This document shows positions 24,798 through 33,846 of a DNA stretch of 64,000 nucleotides, piece after piece. Source of the stretch: DASQPE01 sp046733215 (GTDB lineage Bacteria; Gemmatimonadota; Gemmatimonadetes; Gemmatimonadales; GWC2-71-9); assembly GCA_046733215.1 (NCBI GenBank), contig JBKPOS010000013.1, forward strand, positions 16,725 through 80,724, written 5' to 3'. Position 1 is the stretch's first letter, and each line of letters starts with the position of its first letter. Both the position numbers and the translations under genes were made by a program. The notes beneath the pieces are model-generated. The model had not been told where the DNA came from and searched no databases. It saw nothing but the letters and a program-made list of their open reading frames with translations.

Positions 24798-25697
24798 ATG
24801 CCCTCTGAGAACCTCGTCGGTCGCACGGTGGCGGGTTACCGCCTCGTCCAGCATGTCGGCGAGGGTGGTACTGCGAGTGTCTATAAGGGGGAACATCCCG
24901 AGCGCGGCCTGGCCGCGGTCAAGATCCTCATCCCTCGCCTGGCCAAAGATCCTGTCGCCATCAAACGGTTTCTGCGCGAGGCCGAGTTCGGCGGTAGGCT
25001 CAACCACCCGAATATCGTGCGGCTGTACGACTACGGCGAAGCCGACGGGCTGAACTATCTCGCGCTCGAATGGGCTGAAGGTGAGCCGCTGGCGAGCTTC
25101 GTCACGCGGTCGGGGATGCTGGCCCCCGCGTTGGTGGCGACTATCGTCGAGCAAATTGGCGCGGCACTGTCTGCAGCGCATAAAGCGGGCATCATCCATC
25201 GCGATCTCAAGCCTGCCAACATCATGTACGATCCAACGACCCAGCGCGCTAAGCTGCTCGATTTCGGTATTGCCCGAGACGCCGAGGGAAGCGCCGAGGA
25301 GCGGCTGACCAGGGCGGGGTTCTTCGTCGGAACCCTGCAATACGTGGCGCCGGAAACGTTGAGCGGCGAACTGGTTGGCGAGCAGGCGGATGTGTACAGC
25401 CTCGCGACGATTACGTACTACTCGCTGACCGAATGCCTGCCATTCCCGGGGCGGAGTCCGCGGGAGTTGTTTCAGCAACTACTCTCACAGGATCCAATCC
25501 CGCTAGGCCAGGCAAAGCGGGGACTCCGATTCTCCCCAGCGGTCGAAGCCGCCGTGATGAACGGGCTACAGCGCGACCTTGCCAAGCGCAGTAAGTCGGT
25601 GGACGAATTTGCGCAGGGATTCTACACGGCAGTGCGGAACGAGGGGGGTCAGAAAGGTGGGTTTCTGGCCAATCTGTTCCGCAAAGGCCCTCGGTGA
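24798..25697 (+). CDS. Soluble eukaryotic-type Ser/Thr protein kinase
   Basis: A 299-residue protein that is almost only a kinase domain (about residues 12-275). VGEGGTASVYKG is the glycine loop, Lys42 (AAVKIL) the ATP lysine, HRDLKPANI the catalytic loop and LLDFGIAR the metal-binding DFG. VAPETLSG replaces the usual APE region with small changes. There is no membrane segment; the C-terminus is a short basic tail. It overlaps pyrE by 4 bp (GTGA), an unusual coupling of a signalling kinase to pyrimidine synthesis. Confidence 0.93.
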   Translation: MPSENLVGRTVAGYRLVQHVGEGGTASVYKGEHPERGLAAVKILIPRLAKDPVAIKRFLREAEFGGRLNHPNIVRLYDYGEADGLNYLALEWAEGEPLASFVTRSGMLAPALVATIVEQIGAALSAAHKAGIIHRDLKPANIMYDPTTQRAKLLDFGIARDAEGSAEERLTRAGFFVGTLQYVAPETLSGELVGEQADVYSLATITYYSLTECLPFPGRSPRELFQQLLSQDPIPLGQAKRGLRFSPAVEAAVMNGLQRDLAKRSKSVDEFAQGFYTAVRNEGGQKGGFLANLFRKGPR

Positions 25698-26233
25698 CAC
25701 CTCTCGAACAACTACTGCTGGCAAAATCGGTTCGGTATGGTGACTTTGTGCTGGCCTCGGGTCAGCGGTCGTCGTACTACATCGACTGCCGACTCACAAC
25801 GATGTCCGCTGAGGGAATGGTCCTGGTGGGGCGGGCCGGACTCACGGCGATTCGAGAGGCTGGGTGGACCGCCACCGCGATTGGCGGGTTGACGTTGGGG
25901 GCGGATCCCGTCGCATACGCCATTGCCGCAGCAAGCTTCGGGACTGGCGCACTGCTGGACGCTTTCACCGTGCGGAAGGAGGCCAAGGGGCACGGAACCC
26001 GACGCCTGATCGAGGGGAACTTTGCCCCGGGCGTGTCCGTCGTGATCGTGGAGGACGTGATCACGTCCGGCAGCTCGGCCCTGCAGGCTATCCAAGCGGT
26101 CAGCACTGAAGGGGGGAGGATCGCCGGTGTGTTGGCTGTGGTAGACCGGGAGCAGGGCGGACGACAAGTGCTCGAGGCGGCCGGCCACGAGGTTAAGTCG
26201 CTAACTACTGCTTCAGCCATGGGTTTGGGGTGA
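25694..26233 (+). CDS. pyrE: Orotate phosphoribosyltransferase
   Basis: A 179-residue PRTase for UMP synthesis (orotate + PRPP to OMP). The PRPP-binding motif is VVIVEDVITSGSSALQAI, and RKEAKGHGTRRLIEG holds the catalytic loop lysines. FVLASGQRSSYYIDCR near the N-terminus is the family orotate-site block. It starts with GTG overlapping the kinase stop. No other pyr genes are nearby apart from upp (51463-52107), so it is detached from a pyr operon. Confidence 0.94.
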   Translation: MTPLEQLLLAKSVRYGDFVLASGQRSSYYIDCRLTTMSAEGMVLVGRAGLTAIREAGWTATAIGGLTLGADPVAYAIAAASFGTGALLDAFTVRKEAKGHGTRRLIEGNFAPGVSVVIVEDVITSGSSALQAIQAVSTEGGRIAGVLAVVDREQGGRQVLEAAGHEVKSLTTASAMGLG

Positions 26234-26242
26234 AGCTGACGA

Positions 26243-27112
26243 CTATGAGTTACCCTCCCAACTCCCTTGAGTGAGCGGGTGAAAGGTTGTCCAGATGGCT
26301 TCGTAAGGCTGAAGCAGCCTCTCGACAAAGCCACTCACGGCGACCGGGAAAGGGTACCGAGTGCGGAACTCCGATGCGGTTATGCCAAGCATCGCCCGGA
26401 GGTGGCGACCAAAGCTCTGGGGGGACGAGTACTCCAGCCGATAAGCGACATCGGCAACTGAAAGCCCTGACGTCTCGAACAGTAGCGCCGCATGCAGCAG
26501 GCGAATCGCGGCCAGGTAGTTCTTGGGTGAAGGCAAACCGGACCGCACGAAACGCGACATCAACGTGCTCGGCCGGACGAAGAGCCGGTCCGCCAGGCGG
26601 CGGACCGTCGGCGTTTCCGGCGCCAACCGGATCAGCGCTTCCATAAAGAGGCGAGCATCCGGCGGCGCATGGGCGAGCGCTTCGAGGATGGGCCCTTGAA
26701 TGCGAGCAACCGCTCTGGTAGCGGGCTGACCCACCACCTGACGCAGCCGGTTCCAGCCGGTGGGCGAGGTTACGTCCACTACCTGGCGGACGCCCGTGGC
26801 GCCCAGCCGGAGCAGCATCTCGGTGGCACCGGCATCGTGCTGCGAGACCAGCGCGACCATGGGAATGGCGGGAAAGTCTCGCACCAGGTGGGCCAGCGCT
26901 TCGACCTGTTCGGGTGCGCAGCGGTGAACGGAGACCAGAACTGCGTCGACCGGTCGCTCCCGAACAACCCGCAAGGCATCCGATATCGAATCGCGATGCA
27001 CGACAGAGAAGCAGCCGTTGCCGGCCGCGTCTACTCGAGATCGCTCACCGGGCAGCAGCACGGCGGCGACGGTGGGCGATGGCTGAGCGAGCGGTGCGGC
27101 GGCGAGTGACAT
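26243..27112 (-). CDS. AraC-type HTH protein with degenerate receiver-like N-terminus
   Basis: A 289-residue regulator. The C-terminal part has an AraC-type HTH pair (LADRLFVRPSTLMSRFV, then VADVAYRLEYSSPQSFGRHL). The first 125 residues have the rhythm of a response-regulator receiver (DALRVVRERPVDAVLVSV, then FPAIPMVALVSQHDAG and LLRLGATGVRQVVDV), but the usual phospho-acceptor Asp after the third strand is Ser/His. So it is likely phosphorylation-independent. It is divergent from the large TPR kinase gene across 170 bp. Confidence 0.75.
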   Translation of the reverse strand: MSLAAAPLAQPSPTVAAVLLPGERSRVDAAGNGCFSVVHRDSISDALRVVRERPVDAVLVSVHRCAPEQVEALAHLVRDFPAIPMVALVSQHDAGATEMLLRLGATGVRQVVDVTSPTGWNRLRQVVGQPATRAVARIQGPILEALAHAPPDARLFMEALIRLAPETPTVRRLADRLFVRPSTLMSRFVRSGLPSPKNYLAAIRLLHAALLFETSGLSVADVAYRLEYSSPQSFGRHLRAMLGITASEFRTRYPFPVAVSGFVERLLQPYEAIWTTFHPLTQGSWEGNS

Positions 27113-27282
27113 GCGGCTCCTCGAGTCGCGCCCAAGCTAGCGGGGTTATCTCAATCGGAGGTCAACGTCGCCGACGGACCTGGCAACGCAACGTTCCGCG
27201 GCGGCGCCGCATCGAATTCATCACGCGCGCTATTGGTACCGTCCTCCCGGCTCTCGACCCGTACATCGGACGTGCAGGTGCC

Positions 27283-30200
27283 GTGAGCGAGTCTACCGCA
27301 GCAGATCTTTTCGAGACGTTGCAGGCCGTACTGCAGTCGCAGTATCGCCTCGAGCGCGAGCTCGGCCGTGGGGGCATGGGCGTGGTGTTCCAGGCCGTCG
27401 ACCTTGCGCTCGACCGCCGAGTGGCCGTGAAGGTCGCGCACCCCGAGCTGGCAGCTCAGCCTTCAGTTGCAGAACGATTCCTCACCGAAGCGCGAATGCT
27501 CGCGCGAATCCGCCACCCCAACATTGTGACCGTGCATAACGCGGGGTCGGTCGGCGGGCATTTGTACTACGTCATGGATGAGATTCCCGGAGAAAGCCTG
27601 CGGCAGCGGATCAATCGGGAAGGCTCGCTCGAGCCGGCTGATGTAGAACAGCTCGTGGCGGATATTGCTTCGGCACTGGAAGCGGCGAGCGCCGCCGGCT
27701 TTGTGCACCGAGACGTGAAGCCCGAGAACATTCTGCTCGACGCGGTCAGCGGTCGGGCGTTGCTGGCGGACTTCGGCATCGCGCGCGCCTCGGGTGAACC
27801 GGGTCAAGTGACCCGGACAGGGCAGGGGGTCGCCGTTGGCACCCCTACATACATGAGCCCTGAGCAGGCCGCCGGCGAGTCGGTCGACACGCGCAGCGAC
27901 GTGTATTCGCTGGGCGTCGTCGCCTACGAGGCGCTGGTCGGACAGCCGCCGTTCGTGGGCCCCCGCCGCGTCGTGGTGTCGAAGCACATCGCGGAGCGGC
28001 CGATGCCGGTCCAGCGTGCCCGGTCCGGCGTGCCCGCACCGCTCGCGGCGGTCATCATGCGTGCGTTGGAAAAGCATCCAGCCGATCGGTGGCAGGGCGG
28101 GGAAGTGATGAGGCGAGCGCTGGCGGAGCGGCGGGCTCCGGGCAGGCTTTCGCGACCCAAAATCGCCATCGCGGCGATCGGCACGCTCGCGGTGGTCGGC
28201 GTTCTCGGCCTTACGCGACTTCGGTCGGAGGCGCCGCCGGCCGGGATCGATCCACGCCACTCGATTCTGGTGCTTCCGTTTCAGAATCTCCGAGCCGACC
28301 GGCCAATGGATTGGATGCGGGACGGGGCGGTCAGCATGCTCGGACTCAATCTCTCTCAATGGAGCGATCTCACGATAGTGGATCACGAGCGGGTGCACGA
28401 CCTGCTCGCCCACCACGCCGTGAAGCCGGGCGATGCTATAGGGCTCGAGCTGGCGCGGCAGCTCGCCCGCGAAGCCGGCGTCTGGACCGTGGTGCTGGGG
28501 GAGTACAGCCGCAGCGGTGACTCGCTTTACCTATCGGCGAGGGTGTTCGACGTGGCGACGGGGAAGCGGGTCGAAATCGGTCGGATCGAGGGTCGTCCGG
28601 GGACCGACGTCCGACCGATGTTCGACGAGTTGGCTGCCCGGCTGCTCGATCTATCCGGCGCACCGGCGGACATCCGCACGGGACTGGCGCAGGCGACTAC
28701 GTCGTCGGTGGAGGCCTTCCGGTCCTACCTGAACGGTGTCGAACAGCTCAACCGATGGAACCTTCCCGCAGCGCAACGCGACTTCGAACGAGCCACGAGC
28801 CTCGACACCACGTTCAGCCTTGCCTTCTACAAGCTCGCATTGGCGCGCGGATGGACCGTGGGTGAAGACGACTCGATCGCGCGCTACGCCATCCGACGAG
28901 CTACGGCCTACGTGGACCGACTTCCGCCGCATGACCGCGCAATGGTCAACGCCTACCGCGCGTTCGACGACCGGGACTATGTGACCGCCCGTGCTCTTTA
29001 CAGTGAAATGATCGAACGGGACAACCGCGATCCGGATGCCTGGTACGGCCTGGGAGAGGCGTGGTTCCATGATACCGCTGCGGCGGGAGCGGGACCGCCC
29101 CAGTGGACCAAAGCCCTACGGGCATTCCGCCGGGCGCTGGCCATCGATCCCGGGTATACGCTGGCCTATTCGCACGTCGCGGACTTGCTGGCGATAGCGG
29201 CGCGCGAGCGACCACCCGTCGTCCTACTGGGAGCGGATTCGCTCGCACCGGCGTTGGGGCCGGGCTTCGAGCCTTTGGTGGACAGCACGACGATGGCGGC
29301 AGGAACAGCTCGTGCGCGCCAGGAGCTGCTGCAACAAACCCAGACCTGGGTCGCATCTCAGCCGACGAACAAGGCCGCCCACGCTGCGTTGGTCGATGCG
29401 CAAATCGAATCGGGACAGCCGGCCCGGGCGCTGGCGGAGGTCGACCGTTACGCAATTACCGTCGGGCGATATCCGGACCGACCCTTCGTCGAGGCGAAGA
29501 TCCGATTTGCAGCTGGTGAAGCGGATCGGGCTGCGGCCGACCTGCGACACGCTGTGGACTCCTTGTCGGCCGCGGATTTCCTCGGCGAAGACGCATCCTC
29601 GACGGCCTGGAACATTGCGGCCGCCGCCAACGTCTTTGCGTATCTCGGTCAGATCGAATCTGCAGCGCGACTGATCGAGTTGAGCCACCAGGTAATGCAG
29701 GGAGGCGGCGCCATCGCCCAATCCAAGGACGCGGCGCTGCGCCACGGCCAGGCCCGTTGGCGGATGCTGGGGGAACTCTACGCCGCTACCGGCGCGCCGG
29801 CTCCTGCGCTTCGGCAAGTCTGGCAGAGCGCCGCCGAAGCGGCCCGCCATGCACCGCCCGCGCGACGAGCCGATGTCGCTTCGAGCGGCGGTCCGGCAGC
29901 AATCGGTTTGCTCGCGGGTCCCAGCGCAGATACCACCGCAATCTCGGAACTGGCCGGTCTGGCAGGGCCCCAGCAGGCCCGCGAGGTCACGGCGTTGCTC
30001 GCGCTTAGCCGTCACGACACGGCAGCCGCCCGGCGAGCACTCGCCGACTCGGCACGGCCCGAAGGGCGCGGGGTGCGCTACACGATCTACTTGCGACCGC
30101 TCGCCGCCCAAGCCTACTACGCATTGGCGGATTATTCAGCGGCGCTCCAGGCGCTGGGCAACTTCGGTCCCGCAGACTTCAGCCGAACGGTGTTCGACAT

Positions 30201-30402
30201 GCGATGGGGCATCCTGGCCCGGGTACGCCTGGTGCGCGCATCGAGCCAGGAACGCCTCGGGAATCTGAGCGAGGCGCGACGCGAGTACCGCCTCGCCGCC
30301 TCGCAATGGAAGCTGGCGGATGCTCCTTTGCGGCCTCTGCTCGAGCAGGCCGAAAGGGGGGCCGCACGGGTGGAGGCAAACCTGGCCCACCGCACACCCT
30401 AG
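27283..30402 (+). CDS. Membrane Ser/Thr protein kinase with TolB-like and TPR C-terminal regions
   Basis: A 1039-residue kinase. The kinase domain (residues about 21-285) shows GRGGMGVVFQA, Lys50 (VAVKVA), HRDVKPENIL, LADFGIARA and MSPEQAAGE. One TM segment follows (about 294-312), then a FlgO/TolB-N-like domain (ILVLPFQNLRADRPMDWM) and a long TPR-rich C-terminus, presumably outside the membrane. This layout is common in Gemmatimonadota and Acidobacteriota. The start is a GTG at 27283; the open frame upstream overlaps the divergent AraC gene and is not needed for the kinase fold. Confidence 0.9.
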   Translation: MSESTAADLFETLQAVLQSQYRLERELGRGGMGVVFQAVDLALDRRVAVKVAHPELAAQPSVAERFLTEARMLARIRHPNIVTVHNAGSVGGHLYYVMDEIPGESLRQRINREGSLEPADVEQLVADIASALEAASAAGFVHRDVKPENILLDAVSGRALLADFGIARASGEPGQVTRTGQGVAVGTPTYMSPEQAAGESVDTRSDVYSLGVVAYEALVGQPPFVGPRRVVVSKHIAERPMPVQRARSGVPAPLAAVIMRALEKHPADRWQGGEVMRRALAERRAPGRLSRPKIAIAAIGTLAVVGVLGLTRLRSEAPPAGIDPRHSILVLPFQNLRADRPMDWMRDGAVSMLGLNLSQWSDLTIVDHERVHDLLAHHAVKPGDAIGLELARQLAREAGVWTVVLGEYSRSGDSLYLSARVFDVATGKRVEIGRIEGRPGTDVRPMFDELAARLLDLSGAPADIRTGLAQATTSSVEAFRSYLNGVEQLNRWNLPAAQRDFERATSLDTTFSLAFYKLALARGWTVGEDDSIARYAIRRATAYVDRLPPHDRAMVNAYRAFDDRDYVTARALYSEMIERDNRDPDAWYGLGEAWFHDTAAAGAGPPQWTKALRAFRRALAIDPGYTLAYSHVADLLAIAARERPPVVLLGADSLAPALGPGFEPLVDSTTMAAGTARARQELLQQTQTWVASQPTNKAAHAALVDAQIESGQPARALAEVDRYAITVGRYPDRPFVEAKIRFAAGEADRAAADLRHAVDSLSAADFLGEDASSTAWNIAAAANVFAYLGQIESAARLIELSHQVMQGGGAIAQSKDAALRHGQARWRMLGELYAATGAPAPALRQVWQSAAEAARHAPPARRADVASSGGPAAIGLLAGPSADTTAISELAGLAGPQQAREVTALLALSRHDTAAARRALADSARPEGRGVRYTIYLRPLAAQAYYALADYSAALQALGNFGPADFSRTVFDMRWGILARVRLVRASSQERLGNLSEARREYRLAASQWKLADAPLRPLLEQAERGAARVEANLAHRTP

Positions 30403-30428
30403 CGCGGCTCGACCTGTTATCCTTAGGC

Positions 30429-30816
30429 GCGGGTCGAGCGGGGTGGTCGCGGGACCGTTTCGGTTCCGAGGAAAGTCCGAGCTCCACAGGGTAGACTGCC
30501 AGGTAACGCCTGGGCGCCGCGAGGCGACGGAGAGGGCCACAGAAAAGACACCGCCCTCGCGCAAGCGGGGGTAAGGGTGAAAAGGTGGGGTAAGAGCCCA
30601 CCGCACCACCGGCAACGGATGGTGGCACGGCAACCCCCAGTCGGAGCAAGGCCAAATAAGCGGCGAGGTGTGACCCACACCGAAGGCCCCGAGCGCAAGC
30701 TAGGGGGAGCCGCGGGTAGGCTGCTCGAGGCGGTCGGCGACGACCGTCCCAGACAGATGACCATCCTCTCGCGTGAGAGCGCGAGGGAACAGAACTCGGC
30801 TTATGGCTCGACCCGC
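30429..30816 (+). ncRNA. rnpB: RNase P RNA, bacterial class A
   Basis: The catalytic RNA that trims tRNA 5' leaders. Stem P1 is formed by GGGTCGAGC at 30431-30439 and GCTCGACCC at 30806-30814. The conserved region I block GAGGAAAGTCC is at 30468-30478 followed by the CACAGGGTA block, GGTAAGAGCCCACCG lies in the middle, and the 3' conserved AGAACTCGGCTTATGG ends just before P1. The length of about 390 nt fits type A. The protein partner rnpA is 5 kb away. Ends are set from P1 and may be off by a few bases. Confidence 0.95.
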
Positions 30817-30817
30817 T

Positions 30818-30846
30818 CTGCCCTCCGGGCTCATCTCGGGGGGCAG
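30818..30846 (+). terminator. Candidate terminator hairpin after rnpB
   Basis: CTGCCC at 30818-30823 can pair with GGGCAG at 30841-30846, with a further GC-rich inner stem possible, followed by TGCTTT. It stands directly after the 3' end of rnpB and before the next gene at 30879. The T run is weak, so this is only a candidate. Confidence 0.35.
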
Positions 30847-30878
30847 TGCTTTCCACCCTTGCATGCTTCGAGGATCGG

Positions 30879-31646
30879 ATGACGTCTCGGCTCTTCGCGC
30901 TCACGGCGCTGGCGGGAGTCTCGGCTTCGGCAGCCCCCCGCAGCACGCATTATCGGGTCGACCAGACCGTCGACCAGACGATCGATGCGACGGCCATCGG
31001 TGGTGCACCGCAACGACAGCGGTTCGGCGTGTCGACCTTTATCACCGTCACCCTCGCGGACACGGCCGGCGGTAAGGTGGTGAACGCAGTCATCGATTCA
31101 GTGTTGAGCGACTCGGCTCCGGTGTCGCAAGCAGCCCTGGACAGCGTCCGCGGCCTTCCGGTGCACGGCATGCTTGATCAGACTGGTCGGATATCGGGAG
31201 TAAAACCACTTCGCGAGACCTCGTTGGGCGCTCAAATGACTGATGTGGTGTCCCGGCTTTATCCCGGCCTGCGGCAGAAGATCAAGCAGGGTGACGGATG
31301 GACGGACACCAGTCAGGTCTCGACGCCGGCCAGTGGCGGCACTATGAATCTGCGTCGCATTACCACGTATAAGGCGAGTGGCAAGGAACGGCGCGGGAAC
31401 ACCGACGCACTGAAGATCGACGCGAGCTTCAGCTCGACGGTGAACGGGACCCAGCAGACCAACAACGGCCCCGCGACAATCGAGGGCACCGGATCCGGAA
31501 CCGGGGCCCACTACCTGGCTTCAGATGGTCGCTATCTGGGAGGCAAGTGGACGGTGACCACAAAGCTGACCTTCGCCGGCTCGTTCGCGCCGAAGCCGCT
31601 CCCCGTCACATTGATCGAGACGTATGCCGTGAGCGAGCTGCCATGA
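30879..31646 (+). CDS. Secreted protein of unknown function
   Basis: A 255-residue exported protein with a signal peptide (SRLFALTALAGVSASAA). I do not recognise a named domain. It is beta-rich, with a segment DSVLSDSAPVSQAALDSVRG followed by HGMLDQTGRISGVKPL, a pattern that recurs loosely in the next gene. Its stop overlaps the ATG of that gene by 4 bp, so the two are co-translated. It lies 62 bp after rnpB. Confidence 0.7.
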   Translation: MTSRLFALTALAGVSASAAPRSTHYRVDQTVDQTIDATAIGGAPQRQRFGVSTFITVTLADTAGGKVVNAVIDSVLSDSAPVSQAALDSVRGLPVHGMLDQTGRISGVKPLRETSLGAQMTDVVSRLYPGLRQKIKQGDGWTDTSQVSTPASGGTMNLRRITTYKASGKERRGNTDALKIDASFSSTVNGTQQTNNGPATIEGTGSGTGAHYLASDGRYLGGKWTVTTKLTFAGSFAPKPLPVTLIETYAVSELP

Positions 31647-32503
31647 CACGGTCCATTGTACTGGTTGGCCTGCTGGCCGCGGCAGCCTGTTCCGGTGGTG
31701 GGAGCCCGTCGTCCCCGGCCCCGCAGCCCGGGCCGGGTCCTTCCGGCGGCGAGAAGGCTGCCTCACCTGCAGCGGCTGCCCACGGGGGCGCAATCCTTTA
31801 CCGGCCCACTCCTGGAGCGATTTACGCAATCGAGCGCCGCGACAGTCTCACCCTCGAGTTGCAAGGGGGCACTCAGATTCAGCAGTCTGCTCGAACCGCC
31901 TACTTGACCGTCTCGATCGCCGAGGGTTCCGGCGGCAACTATGCCACAACCATCCGGCTTGATTCACTGCGGCAAGAAGAGGGTGGAACACTTTCCGCCG
32001 ACTCCCTGCTCAGGGCGGAAGGCACCACATGGACTGGAACGTTGTCACCACAAGGCCGGCTCGGCGACCTCAAGGCAGATCGCGCGTCCGCAGTCGCCGA
32101 CCAGGTTGGCGCGAGCCTTGGCATACTCTTTCCCGTGCTGCCGGCCGGCGGCCTTCAGGGTGCCACCGCCTGGAGCGACACTACCGAGCGCGCGATTAAG
32201 ACGGATGCCTTCGCTGCCAAGGAAAGGGCGGTGACGAGCTACCGCCTGATCAAGCAGGAAGGCCAGGTTTACGTCGTCGACGCCGCCACCGGGTTCCAGC
32301 GTACCGGCACCGGAGGACAGGCAGCACAACCGATGGAGATGACGTCGCAGGGCACGAGGAGAACAACCTATCAGTTCGGCGCCAACGGGCTGGTCGCCAG
32401 CGCACAGGGGGCCGATTCAGCGGAAATGACTATTTCGGTCCCGGCGGTCGGCCAGACAGTGCCGGTACATCAGCGAGCCAGCTGGAAGATCAGCAAGAAG
32501 TAG
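31643..32503 (+). CDS. Lipoprotein of unknown function, partner of the preceding gene
   Basis: A 286-residue lipoprotein with a clear lipobox (IVLVGLLAAAACSGGG) and a Pro/Ser-rich linker to about residue 50. The middle section has IRLDSLRQEEGGTLSADSLL and then GTLSPQGRLGDLKA, similar in layout to the neighbour's DSV...GMLDQTGRISGVK. This suggests a shared fold and possibly old duplication. The ATG start overlaps the previous stop (ATGA). It converges with dnaN with only 13 bp between stops. Confidence 0.72.
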   Translation: MTRSIVLVGLLAAAACSGGGSPSSPAPQPGPGPSGGEKAASPAAAAHGGAILYRPTPGAIYAIERRDSLTLELQGGTQIQQSARTAYLTVSIAEGSGGNYATTIRLDSLRQEEGGTLSADSLLRAEGTTWTGTLSPQGRLGDLKADRASAVADQVGASLGILFPVLPAGGLQGATAWSDTTERAIKTDAFAAKERAVTSYRLIKQEGQVYVVDAATGFQRTGTGGQAAQPMEMTSQGTRRTTYQFGANGLVASAQGADSAEMTISVPAVGQTVPVHQRASWKISKK

Positions 32504-32516
32504 CCGCTACGGGGCG

Positions 32517-33626
32517 TCAGTCGACCAGGCGCAGCGGCATCACCAGGGTGAGGAAGCTCGCGGGATCGTTCCAACCCACCGGCTCGCAGGTGGCAGCTCG
32601 CTCGGGAGCCTTGAAGGTGAGCCGGACTTCGTCGGTCGGGATGTACTTGAGAATCTCCAGCAGATAGGCGGCGTTGAAGCCGATTTCCAACGGGTCGCCG
32701 TCGTAGGTGACGGTGACTTCTTCCTGTGCCTCTCCCAGATCAGGCGTCTGAACCGAGAGCTTGCACGATCCGCTGGCGAACGCCATGCGGATCCGGTGGG
32801 TCTGATCGCTGGCCACAATGCTCATGCGGCGGAGCGCCGCCGTCAGGGCCGACCGATCCGCCGTCGCTGCCTTGTCGTTTTCCCGCGGAATGACCTGCTC
32901 GTAGTTCGGGTACGGTCCTTCGATGAGCCGGGTAAAGATCTGAGTCGTCGCCGAACGGAAGCCGAGATGGTTCTCGCTCCGGGCAATCTCGATCTCGTCC
33001 TCAGGACGGAACAGGCGACGGATTTGCTCCAGAGCTTTGGGCGGAACGATGAGATCGGCCTGACCTGCCCCGGCCGCGGTGGGAACATCCATCCGGGCCA
33101 AGCGGTGACCATTCGTGGCCACCATGCGCATCTTCTCCGGCCTAAGCTCCCAGAGAACCCCGTTCAGGATTGGCCGACTCTCCTCAGTACTCGCCGCAAA
33201 TGCCACGTGCGCGATGAGCTTCTGCAGATCCTTGGCTGGTGCCTTCCAACCGTTCTCGAACTTGACAGCAGGGAATGCCGGAAACTCCTCACGCGGAAGA
33301 CCCAGCAGCTTGAACTTGGAGCGACCGCACTCGATCGAGACCCTCTGCTCCCCGCTCGCGACCACGCGGATCGGAGCGCTAGGCAACTCGCGAACGATCT
33401 CCACGAGCTTTCGAGCGGGCAGCGTGATGGCGCCCTCCTGATCCAGGGACGCAGGCACGCTGGTGCTCACAGCAATGTCCAGATCCGTCCCCGATAAGCG
33501 TAACCCGTCGCGGGTGGCCTCGAGCAGGATGTTGGACAACACAGGAAGAGTGGTTTTGGTCGGAACGCTGGCAGCGACCGCGACCAGTCCTTCCTGCAGC
33601 TGCTCTCGCGTGATCGTAAGCTTCAT
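32517..33626 (-). CDS. dnaN: DNA polymerase III beta sliding clamp
   Basis: A 369-residue clamp with three repeated domains. MKLTITREQLQEGLVAVA opens domain 1; LPVLSNILLEA, RPILNGVLWEL and the C-terminal LMPLRLVD (normally VMPMRL) are family marks of the protein-binding cleft. The ATG at 33626 fits the family N-terminus; the open frame extends 60 codons into the intergenic region without plausible sequence. It is transcribed in the same direction as dnaA after a 220-bp gap. Confidence 0.96.
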   Translation of the reverse strand: MKLTITREQLQEGLVAVAASVPTKTTLPVLSNILLEATRDGLRLSGTDLDIAVSTSVPASLDQEGAITLPARKLVEIVRELPSAPIRVVASGEQRVSIECGRSKFKLLGLPREEFPAFPAVKFENGWKAPAKDLQKLIAHVAFAASTEESRPILNGVLWELRPEKMRMVATNGHRLARMDVPTAAGAGQADLIVPPKALEQIRRLFRPEDEIEIARSENHLGFRSATTQIFTRLIEGPYPNYEQVIPRENDKAATADRSALTAALRRMSIVASDQTHRIRMAFASGSCKLSVQTPDLGEAQEEVTVTYDGDPLEIGFNAAYLLEILKYIPTDEVRLTFKAPERAATCEPVGWNDPASFLTLVMPLRLVD

Positions 33627-33846
33627 CCGGCTCCTCGGCGTGCTAAAGATCAATACTTCTCTGTAATTAAAAGATTCTAGCAGCAGTAGTAGAGGCTCTG
33701 GAAATGTGGAGCATGCCTGCAACGCGCTCCGCACTCCGAATTTGACCGCTTCACGAGCTGTCGATCGTCTGTTAAGGGTGGGGGACACCGCGACGATGAT
33801 CCCCACTCATTCAGACTGCCAACACCATCGGCGCCCACATCGGGGA
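33627..33846. other. dnaA-dnaN intergenic region, candidate replication origin element
   Basis: The 220-bp gap has an AT-rich tract at about 33649-33679, a run TAG CAG CAG TAG TAG at 33678-33692 and a DnaA-box-like TGTGGAGCA at 33705-33713 (7 of 9 with TGTGGATAA). The order AT-rich tract, TAG-type trinucleotides, GC-rich spacer, DnaA box matches the basal unwinding element described in Bacillus. Only one box is visible here, so the assignment is tentative. The remaining part up to 33846 shows no clear motif. Confidence 0.5.

Noticed and set aside
26914..27282. Upstream extension of the large kinase frame by 123 codons
   Set aside because: It overlaps the divergent AraC gene and is Arg-rich with no domain; the GTG at 27283 directly precedes the kinase fold.
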